Shown here: piece after piece, positions 39,023 to 48,483 of the stretch
How the letters are laid out: every line of letters begins with the position of its first letter
Numbering within the stretch: the first letter of the stretch is position 1
NCBI RefSeq assembly: GCF_000756305.1
Contig: NZ_JRFE01000025.1
Span: 1-56,790, forward strand
Reading direction: 5' to 3'
Length of the DNA stretch: 56,790 bases
DNA from: Myxosarcina sp. GI1
GTDB lineage: Bacteria > Cyanobacteriota > Cyanobacteriia > Cyanobacteriales > Xenococcaceae
Notes under the pieces: model-generated
Seen by the model: only the letters and a program-made list of their open reading frames with translations
The model's database searches: none
What the model was told of the DNA's origin: nothing
Made by a program: the position numbers and the translations under genes

Positions 39023-39874
39023 TTAATTAGCCGCTGATTTTGATTTTTTCCGACGGCGACGCACGATTAACTTGTCGCTAACTTTTTTCTTCTTACGAGT
39101 TTTCAGACCTAAAGTAGGTTTTCCCCAGGGAGTAACAGGACCGCTTCTACCAATTGGCGCACGTCCTTCACCACCACCATGAGGGTGATCTACTGGGTTC
39201 ATTACGCTTCCTCTAACTTGCGGTCTTTTACCGAGATGGCGAGATTTTCCTGCTTTACCTAGTTTGAGGGTTCTGGCTTCGACGTTACCTACCTGTCCGA
39301 TAGTGGCGTAACATTCTTTGCGAATCATTCTGACTTCTTTAGAGGGAAGACCGATAGTTACATATCCTCCTTCTTTCGCCATCAGCTTGGCAGCAGTACC
39401 TGCGGCACGCACGATTTGTCCGCCTCTTCCCGCTACGAGTTCGATATTGTGAATCGTTTCTCCCAGGGGAATATTGCTGAGTGGCAGAGCATTCCCTACT
39501 TCAATTGGAGCATCGGGACTGGCAATAATTTGCGTACCTACTTTCATGCCTACTGCGGCAAGAATATAGCGTTTTTCACCATCTTCGTACTGCACTAAGG
39601 CAATACGGGCGTTGCGATTAGGATCGTATTCGATCGCAATCACTTCAGCAGGAATATTGCGTTTGTCACGACGAAAATCAATAATACGATAGAGACGCTT
39701 GTGTCCGCCACCGCGACGACGGCTGGTAATTACGCCACGATTGTTGCGCCCTTTTTTGCGATGTTTGTATTTAGTAAGAGATTTCTCGGGTTTACTCTTG
39801 GTAATATCGGCAAAATCGGATATAACCGCTTGGCGAGTTCCTGGTGTATATGGTCGAAAAGAACGAGTACCCAT
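39023..39874 (-). CDS. rplB: 50S ribosomal protein L2
   Basis: L2 (283 residues) is needed for subunit joining and peptidyl transfer. The conserved [19 protein letters not shown] loop contains the key histidine (about 225-243). The N-terminus [18 protein letters not shown] and [17 protein letters not shown] are typical. It lies 66 bases after rplW. Confidence 0.98.
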   Translation of the reverse strand: MGTRSFRPYTPGTRQAVISDFADITKSKPEKSLTKYKHRKKGRNNRGVITSRRRGGGHKRLYRIIDFRRDKRNIPAEVIAIEYDPNRNARIALVQYEDGEKRYILAAVGMKVGTQIIASPDAPIEVGNALPLSNIPLGETIHNIELVAGRGGQIVRAAGTAAKLMAKEGGYVTIGLPSKEVRMIRKECYATIGQVGNVEARTLKLGKAGKSRHLGKRPQVRGSVMNPVDHPHGGGEGRAPIGRSGPVTPWGKPTLGLKTRKKKKVSDKLIVRRRRKKSKSAAN

Positions 39875-39940
39875 AGTTGGATTTATCTTTAAAGTTTACT
39901 GAGGCTCTGACATCAAAGTTAATTGTGCCTGACTCGAAAT

Positions 39941-40249
39941 CTACAGTTCGGGGAATAGAACGATTGAATCTCCCTCTTTTAGAGTTACAATGGCTCTTTT
40001 GTATTGAGCTTTATAGCCCATAAACCTACCTACACGGCGTTTTTGACGAGGTAGATTCAGAGTATTAACTTTAACTACGCTGACATCAAACAAACTTTCA
40101 ATCGCCGCTTTGATCTGTGGTTTGGTAGCTATAGGCAAAACGTCAAAAACGTACTTGCCAAGCTCCATTTGAATTGTTCCTTTTTCGGTAATAATTGGTT
40201 TGAGGATCAAGTCGGCTAAATATCTGGGATTGTTGTAATTCTTAGTCAC
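39941..40249 (-). CDS. rplW: 50S ribosomal protein L23
   Basis: L23 (102 residues) docks trigger factor and SRP at the exit tunnel. [22 protein letters not shown] (about 17-38) and the [19 protein letters not shown] loop are typical. The start is a GTG at 40249 that lies inside the last codons of rplD, so the genes overlap by 8 bases. GGAGG lies 6 bases before it. Confidence 0.96.
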   Translation of the reverse strand: MTKNYNNPRYLADLILKPIITEKGTIQMELGKYVFDVLPIATKPQIKAAIESLFDVSVVKVNTLNLPRQKRRVGRFMGYKAQYKRAIVTLKEGDSIVLFPEL

Positions 40250-40874
40250 CGTATACCTCCTTTATTTGTTCTAGAGCGTCGGTGGTCGCGACAATTTTAC
40301 TGGCGTTAAGCAAATCGTAAATATTTAAGTTTGTAGCTTTAATAACCTTTAAATTGCTGATATTTCTAGTCGATAAATAAATATTTTCGGGAATTTCTGG
40401 TAATATTAGCAATACTTTCCGTTCTGCATCTATTTCCCAACGTTTTAAAGCAGCAGTTATTTCTTTGGTTTTAGGTCTATCTAACTGCTCGGCAAAGTTT
40501 TCTACAACAATCGTATCTTCCAGTCGCGAGTCGAAAGCCGTTCTTAACGCCAAACGACGCTCTTTGCGATTCATTTTGACGCTAAAGTCTCTGGGTTTGG
40601 GTCCAAAGATAACTCCACCACCCCGCCACAAAGGCGAACGACTCGAACCAGCGCGAGCGCGACCAGTTCCTTTTTGTCGCCAGGGTTTGCGTCCGCCCCC
40701 ACGAACTTCGGCTCTAGTTTTGCTAGAGGCAGTCCCCTGACGAGCATTATTAATTTGTCTGATCAAGGCTCGATGCACAATATGTTCGGCATTTTCTGCT
40801 TTGGCAACTTTTAGTTCGAGGGTCGTCTCGCCGACATTTTCCCCCTGCCAATTTTTGACTACACAATTAACCAT
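40242..40874 (-). CDS. rplD: 50S ribosomal protein L4
   Basis: L4 (210 residues) has a globular part and a long loop that reaches the exit tunnel ([29 protein letters not shown] is the loop region, about 60-88). In some bacteria L4 also represses its own S10 operon; whether that holds here is unknown. It lies 57 bases after rplC. Confidence 0.98.
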   Translation of the reverse strand: MVNCVVKNWQGENVGETTLELKVAKAENAEHIVHRALIRQINNARQGTASSKTRAEVRGGGRKPWRQKGTGRARAGSSRSPLWRGGGVIFGPKPRDFSVKMNRKERRLALRTAFDSRLEDTIVVENFAEQLDRPKTKEITAALKRWEIDAERKVLLILPEIPENIYLSTRNISNLKVIKATNLNIYDLLNASKIVATTDALEQIKEVYGD

Positions 40875-40931
40875 AGTTATCTATATAAATCTTGCGACGA
40901 TATTGTCATTTGCGACTGGATATTGCTGGCG

Positions 40932-41567
40932 TTAAACCTGTTTGCTGGGTGCGATGCTGAGTAACGCTCCTGGTTTTCCAGGTAACGCACCGCCAATCAA
41001 CAATAAATTTTGTTCGGCATCTACTTTTACTACCTGTAATTTACGCACGGTTATCTGGGTTGCGCCATATCTTCCTGCCATCTTTTTCCCTGGATAAACC
41101 CTGCCTGGAGTAGTACCCGCTCCAGTCGAACCAGGAGCGCGATGGTTTTTGGAGCCATGAGTCATCGAACCCCGACGAAAGTTGTGTCTTTTTTGATAGC
41201 CAGCAAAACCGCGACCGATAGTTTTACCCGTCACATCAACTTTGGCTTCGGTGCTAAAAATTGCTGAAAGATCGAGAGTTTGACCCAATTCATACTCGCC
41301 AGTAGATTCGGTGCGATATTCTTTCAGGTGCCGCAGTGGTGCCAGTCCAGTTTTTTGCAGATGACCGAGTTCTGGCTTTGACAGAGCTTTTTCTCTGACT
41401 TCTTGATAGCCGATTTGAATCGAACTATAGCCATCGGTTTCTTTAGTTTTTATTTGAGTTACGACACAAGGACCTGCTTGAACTACAGTTACAGGAATAG
41501 CAGCCCCAGTTTCCTGGTTAAAAATCTGGGTCATGCCTAGTTTGGTGCCGAGAATACCTACAGACAC
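40932..41567 (-). CDS. rplC: 50S ribosomal protein L3
   Basis: L3 (211 residues) is the first gene of the ribosomal block. [13 protein letters not shown] (about 4-16) and the [23 protein letters not shown] loop near the peptidyl transferase centre are diagnostic. The start is a GTG at 41567, with GAGG about 9 bases upstream. S10 (rpsJ), which usually precedes it in E. coli, is absent, as in other cyanobacteria. Confidence 0.97.
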   Translation of the reverse strand: MSVGILGTKLGMTQIFNQETGAAIPVTVVQAGPCVVTQIKTKETDGYSSIQIGYQEVREKALSKPELGHLQKTGLAPLRHLKEYRTESTGEYELGQTLDLSAIFSTEAKVDVTGKTIGRGFAGYQKRHNFRRGSMTHGSKNHRAPGSTGAGTTPGRVYPGKKMAGRYGATQITVRKLQVVKVDAEQNLLLIGGALPGKPGALLSIAPSKQV

Positions 41568-42207
41568 TGATTTTAGCCTCTCTATCGTTGTAAGTTAATA
41601 GGGTTTAGTTTATAAATCTCGATATAATTTTGGCGGTCGCCCGTAGCTTCGCCTATAAGTGATGTTTTTATCGAGAGCAAACAGTTCTAGTGCTATTACA
41701 CTCGATTGCAGTCGATTTGGTTAGCAAAGAAAACAGACCAAACTAACCCGAGACATCTTCGAGCCATAATGTATAGCAATAAATATATATTTACTGTTCT
41801 GTAAGATATACCACCAAAGTAGACTTAAAATTCAAACATCACTTCTACTTGGTGTTTTAATCATGCCTGTTATCTTTAGAGACTTAAAGAGTTTTTTCTT
41901 CAGTATCTTCGCAAAGAGGCATAAAGTAGATATAATTTCCGCTTGCCAATCTAGACCAGAAGCGGAAGGGATTGAGATTGCAGTACCAGGCAATATCTGG
42001 AGAAAGTCATTGACTATCTAACGAGACTCAAATTAATAATAAGTCACAATCGATAATGATACACGATCTACACAGTATTTTGCAAGTAGAAGGCAAACTT
42101 TTTAAAAGTAAAACTGGCGGTTAATTAAGTTTCGCGACGCGAATCAAATATAATTCTGATATAACTTAATAAATTTTTCGAGCGAGCAAACCTGGAATTA
42201 TAACAAC
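41568..42207. other. divergent region rplC / ndhN with hairpin
   Basis: This 640-base non-coding region must hold the promoter and leader of the ribosomal block (minus) and the ndhN promoter (plus). A perfect 8-bp stem lies at 41937-41944 and 41960-41967 (TTCCGCTT with AAGCGGAA, 15-base loop). The stretch is otherwise AT-rich, with no gene or known RNA motif recognised. Confidence 0.5.
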
Positions 42208-42684
42208 ATGGCATTAATTACTACTGGTAAATCTTTTATTCGCGCTCTCGAACAAGCTGGAGCATTGAGTTTGTATATGCCTTTAGAAGGAGGTGCGGAA
42301 GGACGCTATCAAAGGCGATTGCGAGCTTATGGTTATCGAACTATTGCTTTGACTGCTAGAGGGTTGGGCGATCCAGCCGCCTATCTAACCAGATTTCACG
42401 GCGTTCGTCCCCCTCATTTAGGTAAAAAAGATATCGGGCAAGGTGCCGCAGTGGGAGATATTTATTTTGTACCGCCCATTGCTAACTATGAACTGGCAAA
42501 TCTGGCAGAAAATGCGAAAGGATTGGTACTGTGGATTATGGAAGGACAGGTTTTGTCTCGTCAGGAACTCGAATATTTAATCGATCTGCCAAAGCAAGAG
42601 CCACGAATTAAAGTAGTCTTGGAAATGGGTGGCGATCGCTCCGTGAGTTGGAAACCACTAGCAGAAGTTATAAATGCCGCCTAG
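42208..42684 (+). CDS. ndhN: NAD(P)H-quinone oxidoreductase subunit N
   Basis: NdhN (158 residues) is an oxygenic-photosynthesis-specific subunit of NDH-1 at the junction of the peripheral arm. It begins ALITTGKSFIRALEQAGALSLYMPLEGG and contains GYRTIALTARGLGDPAAYLT and the IGQGAAVGDIYFVPP block, all typical. Its position next to, and divergent from, the S10-type cluster recurs in cyanobacteria. Confidence 0.96.
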   Translation: MALITTGKSFIRALEQAGALSLYMPLEGGAEGRYQRRLRAYGYRTIALTARGLGDPAAYLTRFHGVRPPHLGKKDIGQGAAVGDIYFVPPIANYELANLAENAKGLVLWIMEGQVLSRQELEYLIDLPKQEPRIKVVLEMGGDRSVSWKPLAEVINAA

Positions 42685-42746
42685 GATCTAAGTAGTAAAA
42701 ATTCAACTTTTTTTATAAGTTAAAAGCACTAGTTTGAGAGGCGGTT

Positions 42747-43502
42747 ATGGCAAATGAAATGGACGAACTATTGGCTGAGTTAAAAGTAGAATACCAGTCC
42801 GAAAAGCGCAAGTTCTCCGAGCAAAAAGAAAATAAGCCCAATCGGGCTAAATCTCAGTCTGCGCCGCCTCCACAAACTCAATCATCAGCGGATAATGCCG
42901 CAGAATCGGCATTGTTTGATGAATTACTTTCAGACGTAAAAACTGAGGTAGAAAGAGAAGAACCACGTCCGAGCGATCGAAAAACTAGCGATCGCTATTT
43001 GGGCAATAGCAGAGCTAATCGCAGTAATTCTGCTAACGACCGCTCTCCTCAATCAAACCAACAGCAATTTTACGAACAATTAAAGCAAAAACAGCGAGCC
43101 AGAGAACTAGCTGCCAAAAAACAGCAAGCAAAAAGGCAAAGAGAAAACAAACCGCATCCGACTCGCCAAGAAACTAGCGATCGCTCTCCTCAGTCAAACC
43201 AGCAGCAATTTTACGAACAATTAAAGCAGCAACAGCAAGCCAGAGAACTAGCCGCACAAAAACAGCAAGCAGAACGGCAGGCAGAGCAGCAACGAGAAGC
43301 TGAAATAGCGGCTAAAAAAAGAGCCGAACACCGAGCCTTAAGAAGAAAAGCTGCATTGACTGACAAAGCTCGTCACTGGTTACAAAACCTAGATCTAAAC
43401 TCGGAAGAAGGTAGATGGTTTGAAGAATTTTCTTACTCTTATGACTCTCAGTTAGAGGCAGCAGTTGATTATTTAGAGGCGATGCGAGAAAGTGGCTTGT
43501 AA
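42747..43502 (+). CDS. Slr1339-family (salt-stress-associated) protein with internal duplication
   Basis: This 251-residue protein is highly charged. It has an N-terminal acidic helix (MDELLAELKVEYQSEK), a Gln/Lys/Arg-rich, coiled-coil-prone middle (about 90-205), and a conserved C-terminal domain (ARHWLQNLDLNSEEGRWFEEF, then YDSQLEAAVDYLEAM). The C-terminal domain resembles what I recall of the cyanobacterial 'salt stress protein, Slr1339 family', so that label is tentative. The middle contains a 47-codon tandem duplication. It follows ndhN by 62 bases on the same strand and may be co-transcribed. No enzymatic motif is visible. Confidence 0.65.
   Translation: MANEMDELLAELKVEYQSEKRKFSEQKENKPNRAKSQSAPPPQTQSSADNAAESALFDELLSDVKTEVEREEPRPSDRKTSDRYLGNSRANRSNSANDRSPQSNQQQFYEQLKQKQRARELAAKKQQAKRQRENKPHPTRQETSDRSPQSNQQQFYEQLKQQQQARELAAQKQQAERQAEQQREAEIAAKKRAEHRALRRKAALTDKARHWLQNLDLNSEEGRWFEEFSYSYDSQLEAAVDYLEAMRESGL
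43041..43290 (+). repeat. 141-bp tandem duplication inside the coding sequence
   Basis: Two copies begin at 43041 (CGCTCTCCTCAATCAAACCA) and at 43182 (CGCTCTCCTCAGTCAAACCA). The period is 141 bases, exactly 47 codons, so the reading frame is kept. Most differences are single-base and often silent, suggesting a fairly recent duplication. Each unit starts with SPQSNQQQFYEQLKQ and continues in a KQQA-rich helix. Confidence 0.8.
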
Positions 43503-43592
43503 GTAAAAACGAGTGAGTAGCGTGGGCAAACGTCTTGCAGTTATTAGTGATTACCAAAATTACTCTTTCTTTACCCACCTTACGGTTAATGG

Positions 43593-45032
43593 TTAATTTA
43601 TGTACTTATCTAAATTTAAAATCTCAAGTTTCTCGAGTTCTGCTCGCGTCAGTTCTGTGTTATGTCCAGCTACTTCTTTATACAGTTTGATGTACTCTAA
43701 AGCCGATCGCACCCAGCTAAAGTCTTTTTTCATCGCTCGCTGCTGAAGTTCTTGCCATTTATCTTTATACTGAAAACCCTCCCAGGCTCTAACCATACAG
43801 GTATAAAGATCTAAAGGTTCGTAGCGATCGAAGCAGTAACCAGTTCCCGCACTGCGAACGGGATCGTGATGGGAAACGGTATCGACTAAACCACCAGTAC
43901 GTCTAACAATCGGAATGCAACCATAACGCATTGCTATCATTTGACTGATACCACAGGGTTCAAACTTAGAAGGCATTAAAAAAACATCGCAACCACTATA
44001 AATTTTTCTCGATAGTGGATTGCTATATAGCAATTGAACCGACATTCTGCCTGGAAAACGAGTCGCAGTTTGCCACAACTGAGTTTCTAAATTACGATCG
44101 CCCGTACCTAAAACTACTAGTTGAGCGTTGCTATAAGCCATAAAGCGGTCTAGTATTTGCAGGAGCAGACCGATTCCTTTCTGTTCGACTAGACGGGTTA
44201 CAATCCCCATTAACAGGGCATCTTCATCGACTTGTAAACCTAACTCTGTTTGTAAAGCAGCTTTATTTTGACTGCGTTTATCTAAGGTGTCTACCGAAAA
44301 ATTTTGATACAAACATTTATCCGTTGCTGGATTATAACTATCGACATCAATACCGTTAACTATTCCCGAAATTTTACCGCTGATAAAAGAAAGCAAACCC
44401 TCTAGCTTTTCGCCATATTCTACCGTTTGAATCTGTTGAGCGTAAGTCGGAGAAACAGCGTTGACGCGATCGGCAAACTGCACCGCAGCCGCCATAGTAT
44501 TATGACCTTGCATATACCAGGGACACCAGGTGATTTTCTCTAAATACCAACGCCAGGGACCTTGATATGCCAGGTTGTGAATGGTAAAAACGCTGCTAAT
44601 ATCGGGGGATTGGTGCATCCAGACGGGAATCATTCCCGTATGCCAGTCGTGACAATGAACGATCTCTGGCTTCCAGTAGTTCCAACAAAATTCTGCCGCA
44701 CCGTTGGCAAAAAAGGTAAACCGCCAGAATTCATCTTCTCCACCATAAACGCGATCGGGATCGAAAGCTGGATGACCGAATAAATAAAGAGGAACATCGC
44801 TATCGGGTAACACAGTTTCGTAGACAGCAAACTGATTAAACATGGCAGAACCCCACCAGATTGGCTGCTGAGGAAGCTGCATTGACTGATTGAGAAAGCC
44901 GTAGTAAGGCATAAAAATACGGGCATCGTGTCCCAATCGCCGCAGGGTTCTAGGTAAGGCACCAACTACATCTCCCATTCCCCCTACTTTAGCTGCGGGT
45001 GCGGCTTCTGCTGCTACAAATAAAATTCGCAT
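43593..45032 (-). CDS. glgA: glycogen synthase (ADP-glucose)
   Basis: GlgA (479 residues, GT5) elongates alpha-1,4-glucan from ADP-glucose. The ADP-glucose-binding motif is [16 protein letters not shown] (about 16-31). Further family blocks are [23 protein letters not shown] and the C-terminal [17 protein letters not shown] with the catalytic glutamate. The length is normal. The gene is convergent with the Slr1339-like gene. Other glycogen genes are not in the window. Confidence 0.96.
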   Translation of the reverse strand: MRILFVAAEAAPAAKVGGMGDVVGALPRTLRRLGHDARIFMPYYGFLNQSMQLPQQPIWWGSAMFNQFAVYETVLPDSDVPLYLFGHPAFDPDRVYGGEDEFWRFTFFANGAAEFCWNYWKPEIVHCHDWHTGMIPVWMHQSPDISSVFTIHNLAYQGPWRWYLEKITWCPWYMQGHNTMAAAVQFADRVNAVSPTYAQQIQTVEYGEKLEGLLSFISGKISGIVNGIDVDSYNPATDKCLYQNFSVDTLDKRSQNKAALQTELGLQVDEDALLMGIVTRLVEQKGIGLLLQILDRFMAYSNAQLVVLGTGDRNLETQLWQTATRFPGRMSVQLLYSNPLSRKIYSGCDVFLMPSKFEPCGISQMIAMRYGCIPIVRRTGGLVDTVSHHDPVRSAGTGYCFDRYEPLDLYTCMVRAWEGFQYKDKWQELQQRAMKKDFSWVRSALEYIKLYKEVAGHNTELTRAELEKLEILNLDKYIN

Positions 45033-45164
45033 CTACTTTCTTTTGTGTTGACTCGCTATTATGGCATCGAAAGTGATTATAGTAGGGTGAAGGGGTACGA
45101 CGATAGGGGACAAAGCAAAAATGTTTCGGAACGCTAAGCGGAGCGTAATTGCAATTACCCTATC

Positions 45165-46868
45165 TCAAACTCTAGGAAAAACCGTTTGATTTTGAGCCTG
45201 ATAGGTAAGTAAAAAATTTCTCAGATTATATGCCGACAGAGGTTCGCTAAAGTAATAACCCTGTACTTCATGGCAACCCTGATTTTGAATAAAGTCAAAC
45301 TGTGCTTGAGTCTCAACTCCTTCGGCAGCAATATTTAGTTCGAGACTTTGCGCAAGAGCCACAATTGCTCTTGAAATTGCAGCATCGCTGGGATTTGAAG
45401 CAACATTAATTACAAATGAACGGTCGATTTTTAAGGTGTCGAGAGGTAATTTCTGTAAATAGCTTAACGATGAAAAGCCAGTACCAAAATCGTCTAAAGC
45501 CAAACTAATTCCTTTGCTTTTAAGCTGTCGTAAAATAGTTGCTATTGCCTCTAACTTTTCCATTAAAGAGCTTTCAGTAATTTCTAGCTCTAAATAGTTG
45601 GCTTCTAAGCCTGTTTCTATTAATACGCGCTCGACTATTTCTACCAAATTATTTTGTCTGAGTTGATAGGGAGAAAGATTGACCGATACGCGAAGTGGTG
45701 GCAATCCTTCTTGCTGCCATTGTTTATTTTGTTTGCAGGCGTTAAGCAATACCCATTCGCCAATTGTCTCAATTAGATTACTTTCTTCAGCAATAGGAAT
45801 AAATTCAGATGGAGAAACGGCACCTAATTCTGGACTTTGCCAGCGTAGTAGAGCTTCTACGGATACGAGGCGACCGTTAGCAACGTCTACTCTAGGCTGA
45901 TAGTGAACTATTAATTCATTTCTTCTCAAAGCATAACGCAAGTTTTCTTCATAAATCAATCTACGCCTTAGCAGATCGTTGCTTTCTGCAGAATAAAATT
46001 GATAAGTGTTTGTTGCTTGCTGTTTTGCTTGATGTACGGCATTATCTGTATTTTGTAATAATTGTTCGCCGCTAACTCCATCAACAGGATATATTGTAAT
46101 TCCTAGGTTGAATTTTCCATGAATTTTTTGCCCAAGTAAAGAATATGGTTTGGAAATAGCTTCGAGTAAAGTTCGAGCAAACAAAGTTAATTTATAGTAG
46201 TTAGTATTTTTCTGTAAAATAGCAAATTCACAATCGCTATATCGAGAGAGTATATCTTTGACATTTAAATATCTAGCTATTCTTATAGCTACTTTTTGAA
46301 TTAACAAATCACCAATTTTATGACCAAAGGCACTGTTAATACTTTTTAGATTATCAATACTTAAAACAATCAAAGCAAACTGTGTTTCTCTACTGGTTTG
46401 ATAAATTGCCTGTTGCAGATATACTCGAAACATTTTTTTGTTTGGTAAATCTGTTAACTTGTCGTAGTTGGCTAGATATTCAATAGCTTTGTCTAATTTT
46501 TCTAAAGTTTTTGCCGTATCTGCCATTAGCGTTCCCACTTCATCTTTAAATTTAGTAGGTAGATCGATTAGTGTTTGTTCTTCAGTGTACTGGCGTAAAA
46601 CTTGAGAAGTTAATGTAATTGGATACAGCAAATAATTTAATACACAGAGGGTAGCCAATGTGCCAATTAAGGTGGCAATTAAAGCAATTATAATTAGCCT
46701 TACCGTAGCCTCCGCAGACAATGAACCAGAAATAATCGCATAAAAAAACAGAGTCAGTAAAGGTACGTGAGTGCCGATAAAAGCAATCGACATTATTTTT
46801 CCACGATAAGTTTTTGGGAAACGCAGTCTGGACATGACGGCGTAGAGCTTTAAGCGACGATAATTCAT
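45165..46868 (-). CDS. membrane HAMP/GGDEF-like/EAL protein, probable c-di-GMP phosphodiesterase
   Basis: The 567-residue protein has two membrane helices (about 28-48 and 56-82), a HAMP-like linker (83-135), a GGDEF-like domain (about 135-295) and an EAL domain (from about 310). The cyclase signature GGDEF is replaced by SDCEF at 211-215, so cyclase activity is unlikely. The EAL domain keeps EAL (338-340), the Asn in VNLSPYQL, the Glu in LEITESSLME, DDFGTGFSS, LKIDRSFV, and AEGVE with QGYYF, so phosphodiesterase activity is likely. It may sense a membrane or redox cue, with the degenerate GGDEF acting as a regulatory GTP site. It is not in an operon. Confidence 0.88.
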   Translation of the reverse strand: MNYRRLKLYAVMSRLRFPKTYRGKIMSIAFIGTHVPLLTLFFYAIISGSLSAEATVRLIIIALIATLIGTLATLCVLNYLLYPITLTSQVLRQYTEEQTLIDLPTKFKDEVGTLMADTAKTLEKLDKAIEYLANYDKLTDLPNKKMFRVYLQQAIYQTSRETQFALIVLSIDNLKSINSAFGHKIGDLLIQKVAIRIARYLNVKDILSRYSDCEFAILQKNTNYYKLTLFARTLLEAISKPYSLLGQKIHGKFNLGITIYPVDGVSGEQLLQNTDNAVHQAKQQATNTYQFYSAESNDLLRRRLIYEENLRYALRRNELIVHYQPRVDVANGRLVSVEALLRWQSPELGAVSPSEFIPIAEESNLIETIGEWVLLNACKQNKQWQQEGLPPLRVSVNLSPYQLRQNNLVEIVERVLIETGLEANYLELEITESSLMEKLEAIATILRQLKSKGISLALDDFGTGFSSLSYLQKLPLDTLKIDRSFVINVASNPSDAAISRAIVALAQSLELNIAAEGVETQAQFDFIQNQGCHEVQGYYFSEPLSAYNLRNFLLTYQAQNQTVFPRV

Positions 46869-47608
46869 GCTTGTGTATTAAGCTTATTTTATTGAATTAG
46901 AAAGATTTAAAATTAAAATGTTTTTTAATTAAGTTGTTGAGTTACTATCTTGTGTATTAGACTTTTATTACATAAATAAAAGTCTAAAGATTTTTTTCTT
47001 TAACATCTTCCTCTCTCAAATAGTCAATTATGATTTGTGCAACGAGCCTATTATTTATTGACTTCCGAATGCAAATATATTCGAGCCAAACAAATATTTA
47101 AACAAGTTTTTTTCAAGGCTTAAATGGTTTTTGTGTATTTCGACACCAGTAATTTTTATCAATACAAGATATAGTTAAGTGTCTACTTGCCTTTTTTTAC
47201 AATACCTCCGAAGTTATTTTAGATATTTTATAGCAATATCGCTTGATTTGATTGCCACATAGATCGAATCGACAAAGTAAAATTACCATCTAAAATCATT
47301 GTTGTATGTTAGTAGCACAATATCTGGAGACGTTCTCGATAGAGAAGCTATAAAAGCCAGGAAAAACACAACGCTATAAATAACTGTAATGTTCAAAACA
47401 AAAATCCACCCGTTGGAGAGGTGGAATAGGCTGAGTCAAATAGTTATTTAATCGATATAGTAGTAGCGCGTCCAGACTAAAATACAGGGTTGGTTTTTGA
47501 TTTGTTCTTCCAAAGTTGGGGTTTAGGAGGCTCGAACAAATTTAACTTATCTAACAAATTAGAGTAGACGTGCGAGTAATTTGGGTTCTTTGAAAAAAGA
47601 TATTTTAT
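46869..47608. other. long intergenic region, no gene, orphan terminator
   Basis: The 740-base region is AT-rich. It contains a plus-strand intrinsic terminator (46958-47001), a pair of 11-base direct repeats CTTGTGTATTA (46870-46880 and 46949-46959), and a 6-bp hairpin (47406-47426, TCCACC/GGTGGA). No convincing protein gene is present. It includes the promoter of the EAL gene on the minus strand. Confidence 0.5.
46958..47001 (+). terminator. strong plus-strand intrinsic terminator without a gene
   Basis: A perfect 12-bp stem (TAGACTTTTATT with AATAAAAGTCTA, 46958-46969 and 46975-46986) with a 5-base loop is followed, after four bases, by a run of seven T. It is oriented for plus-strand transcripts, but no plus-strand gene ends here. 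Confidence 0.6.
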
Positions 47609-48166
47609 TTAATTGAGCTTAATAGTAGCTTCAGATTCTTGCCAAAATTTGTTAAGCTCAAACAGTTTCCTGGTATCGATCCGAACGTCATTAGCAGGGA
47701 ATTTCTGCATGACATCTATAACCGTCCAACCTTCAGTGCTGCCAGGTGCAGCCGCAGCTTCAATTAAAGCCGAACGAATTGCATAAAAGCCATTGCGCTC
47801 GGGATGGGTTTTTACTGCCGTTCCCAAGTCTTGAAGCAACTTTTCTCCTTCTGTAGTTTGACTGTATTTATATAGTTCGACGCGATCGCTACTAAAGCTT
47901 TTTTGTAGCCAGTAGCGTAACTTAGTTAAAGTATCGCGATCGATAAATTTGGCATAAAGGCGAAATTCTCTGGTTAGTTCGCCAGTGTCGGCATATGTTT
48001 TGAGAGAGTGGACTGAAATATTGCCGTTAAAAGGTCCGTAAATTAATTTAATTTTTTCGGCAGCCAAGAGAGGATTTAGTTTGGCGATCGCAGGAAATAT
48101 CCAAATACCAATAAATATTAAAAAATAGAGCGCACTGTTAGAGCGAACGTTAAAAGTTTGTCTCAT
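47609..48166 (-). CDS. stand-alone DUF1400-like secreted protein
   Basis: The 185-residue protein (from the ATG at 48166) starts with a hydrophobic segment (ALYFLIFIGIWIFPAIA) and a likely signal cleavage near LLAAEKI. The region starting KIKLIYGPFNGNISVHSLKTYADTG is like the DUF1400 domain that precedes an alpha/beta hydrolase in many cyanobacterial proteins. Here no hydrolase domain follows. An upstream TTG at 48190 is less likely as the start. It may be the remnant of a larger protein or a small partner protein; I cannot decide. Confidence 0.62.
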   Translation of the reverse strand: MRQTFNVRSNSALYFLIFIGIWIFPAIAKLNPLLAAEKIKLIYGPFNGNISVHSLKTYADTGELTREFRLYAKFIDRDTLTKLRYWLQKSFSSDRVELYKYSQTTEGEKLLQDLGTAVKTHPERNGFYAIRSALIEAAAAPGSTEGWTVIDVMQKFPANDVRIDTRKLFELNKFWQESEATIKLN

Positions 48167-48483
48167 AATTTTAGTATGTGTTGGAGCCAAAAAGCCTATC
48201 TATCAGTGTGTTGCCAGCGGCAAAAATACATATATTACTTTAGATACAGTTTGGCAATAAAATTAAGTTTAGAAATCCAAGATAACCCAAGAATTAGTAG
48301 GCACGGAAAATCTTCATCAAAACGACGCGAAAACTTTACCACCGGTTAGAGAAGGACGCGATTTCGAGCTTTGCTCGTGCAGCCATCCGTCAGGCTTCGT
48401 CAATCGCTGGAGCGTGCCGCCAATCGAAATGTCCTGTGGGGCATCGCCGTTGCCTCTAAAAACGTTGCCGAAGTAGCCTCTGA
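48167..48483. other. intergenic region with a GC-rich block
   Basis: The first half is AT-rich. From about 48350 to 48475 there is a GC-rich block (CGTGCAGCCATCCGTCAGGCT is within it), similar in character to blocks near 20970 and 50930. Such islands recur in this window only between genes. No gene is supported. Confidence 0.35.

Noticed and set aside
43510-43580. A GTGGGCAAA / TTTACCCAC pair as a terminator between the Slr1339-like gene and glgA
   Set aside because: The loop would be about 40 bases with one mismatch in the stem; too weak to list.
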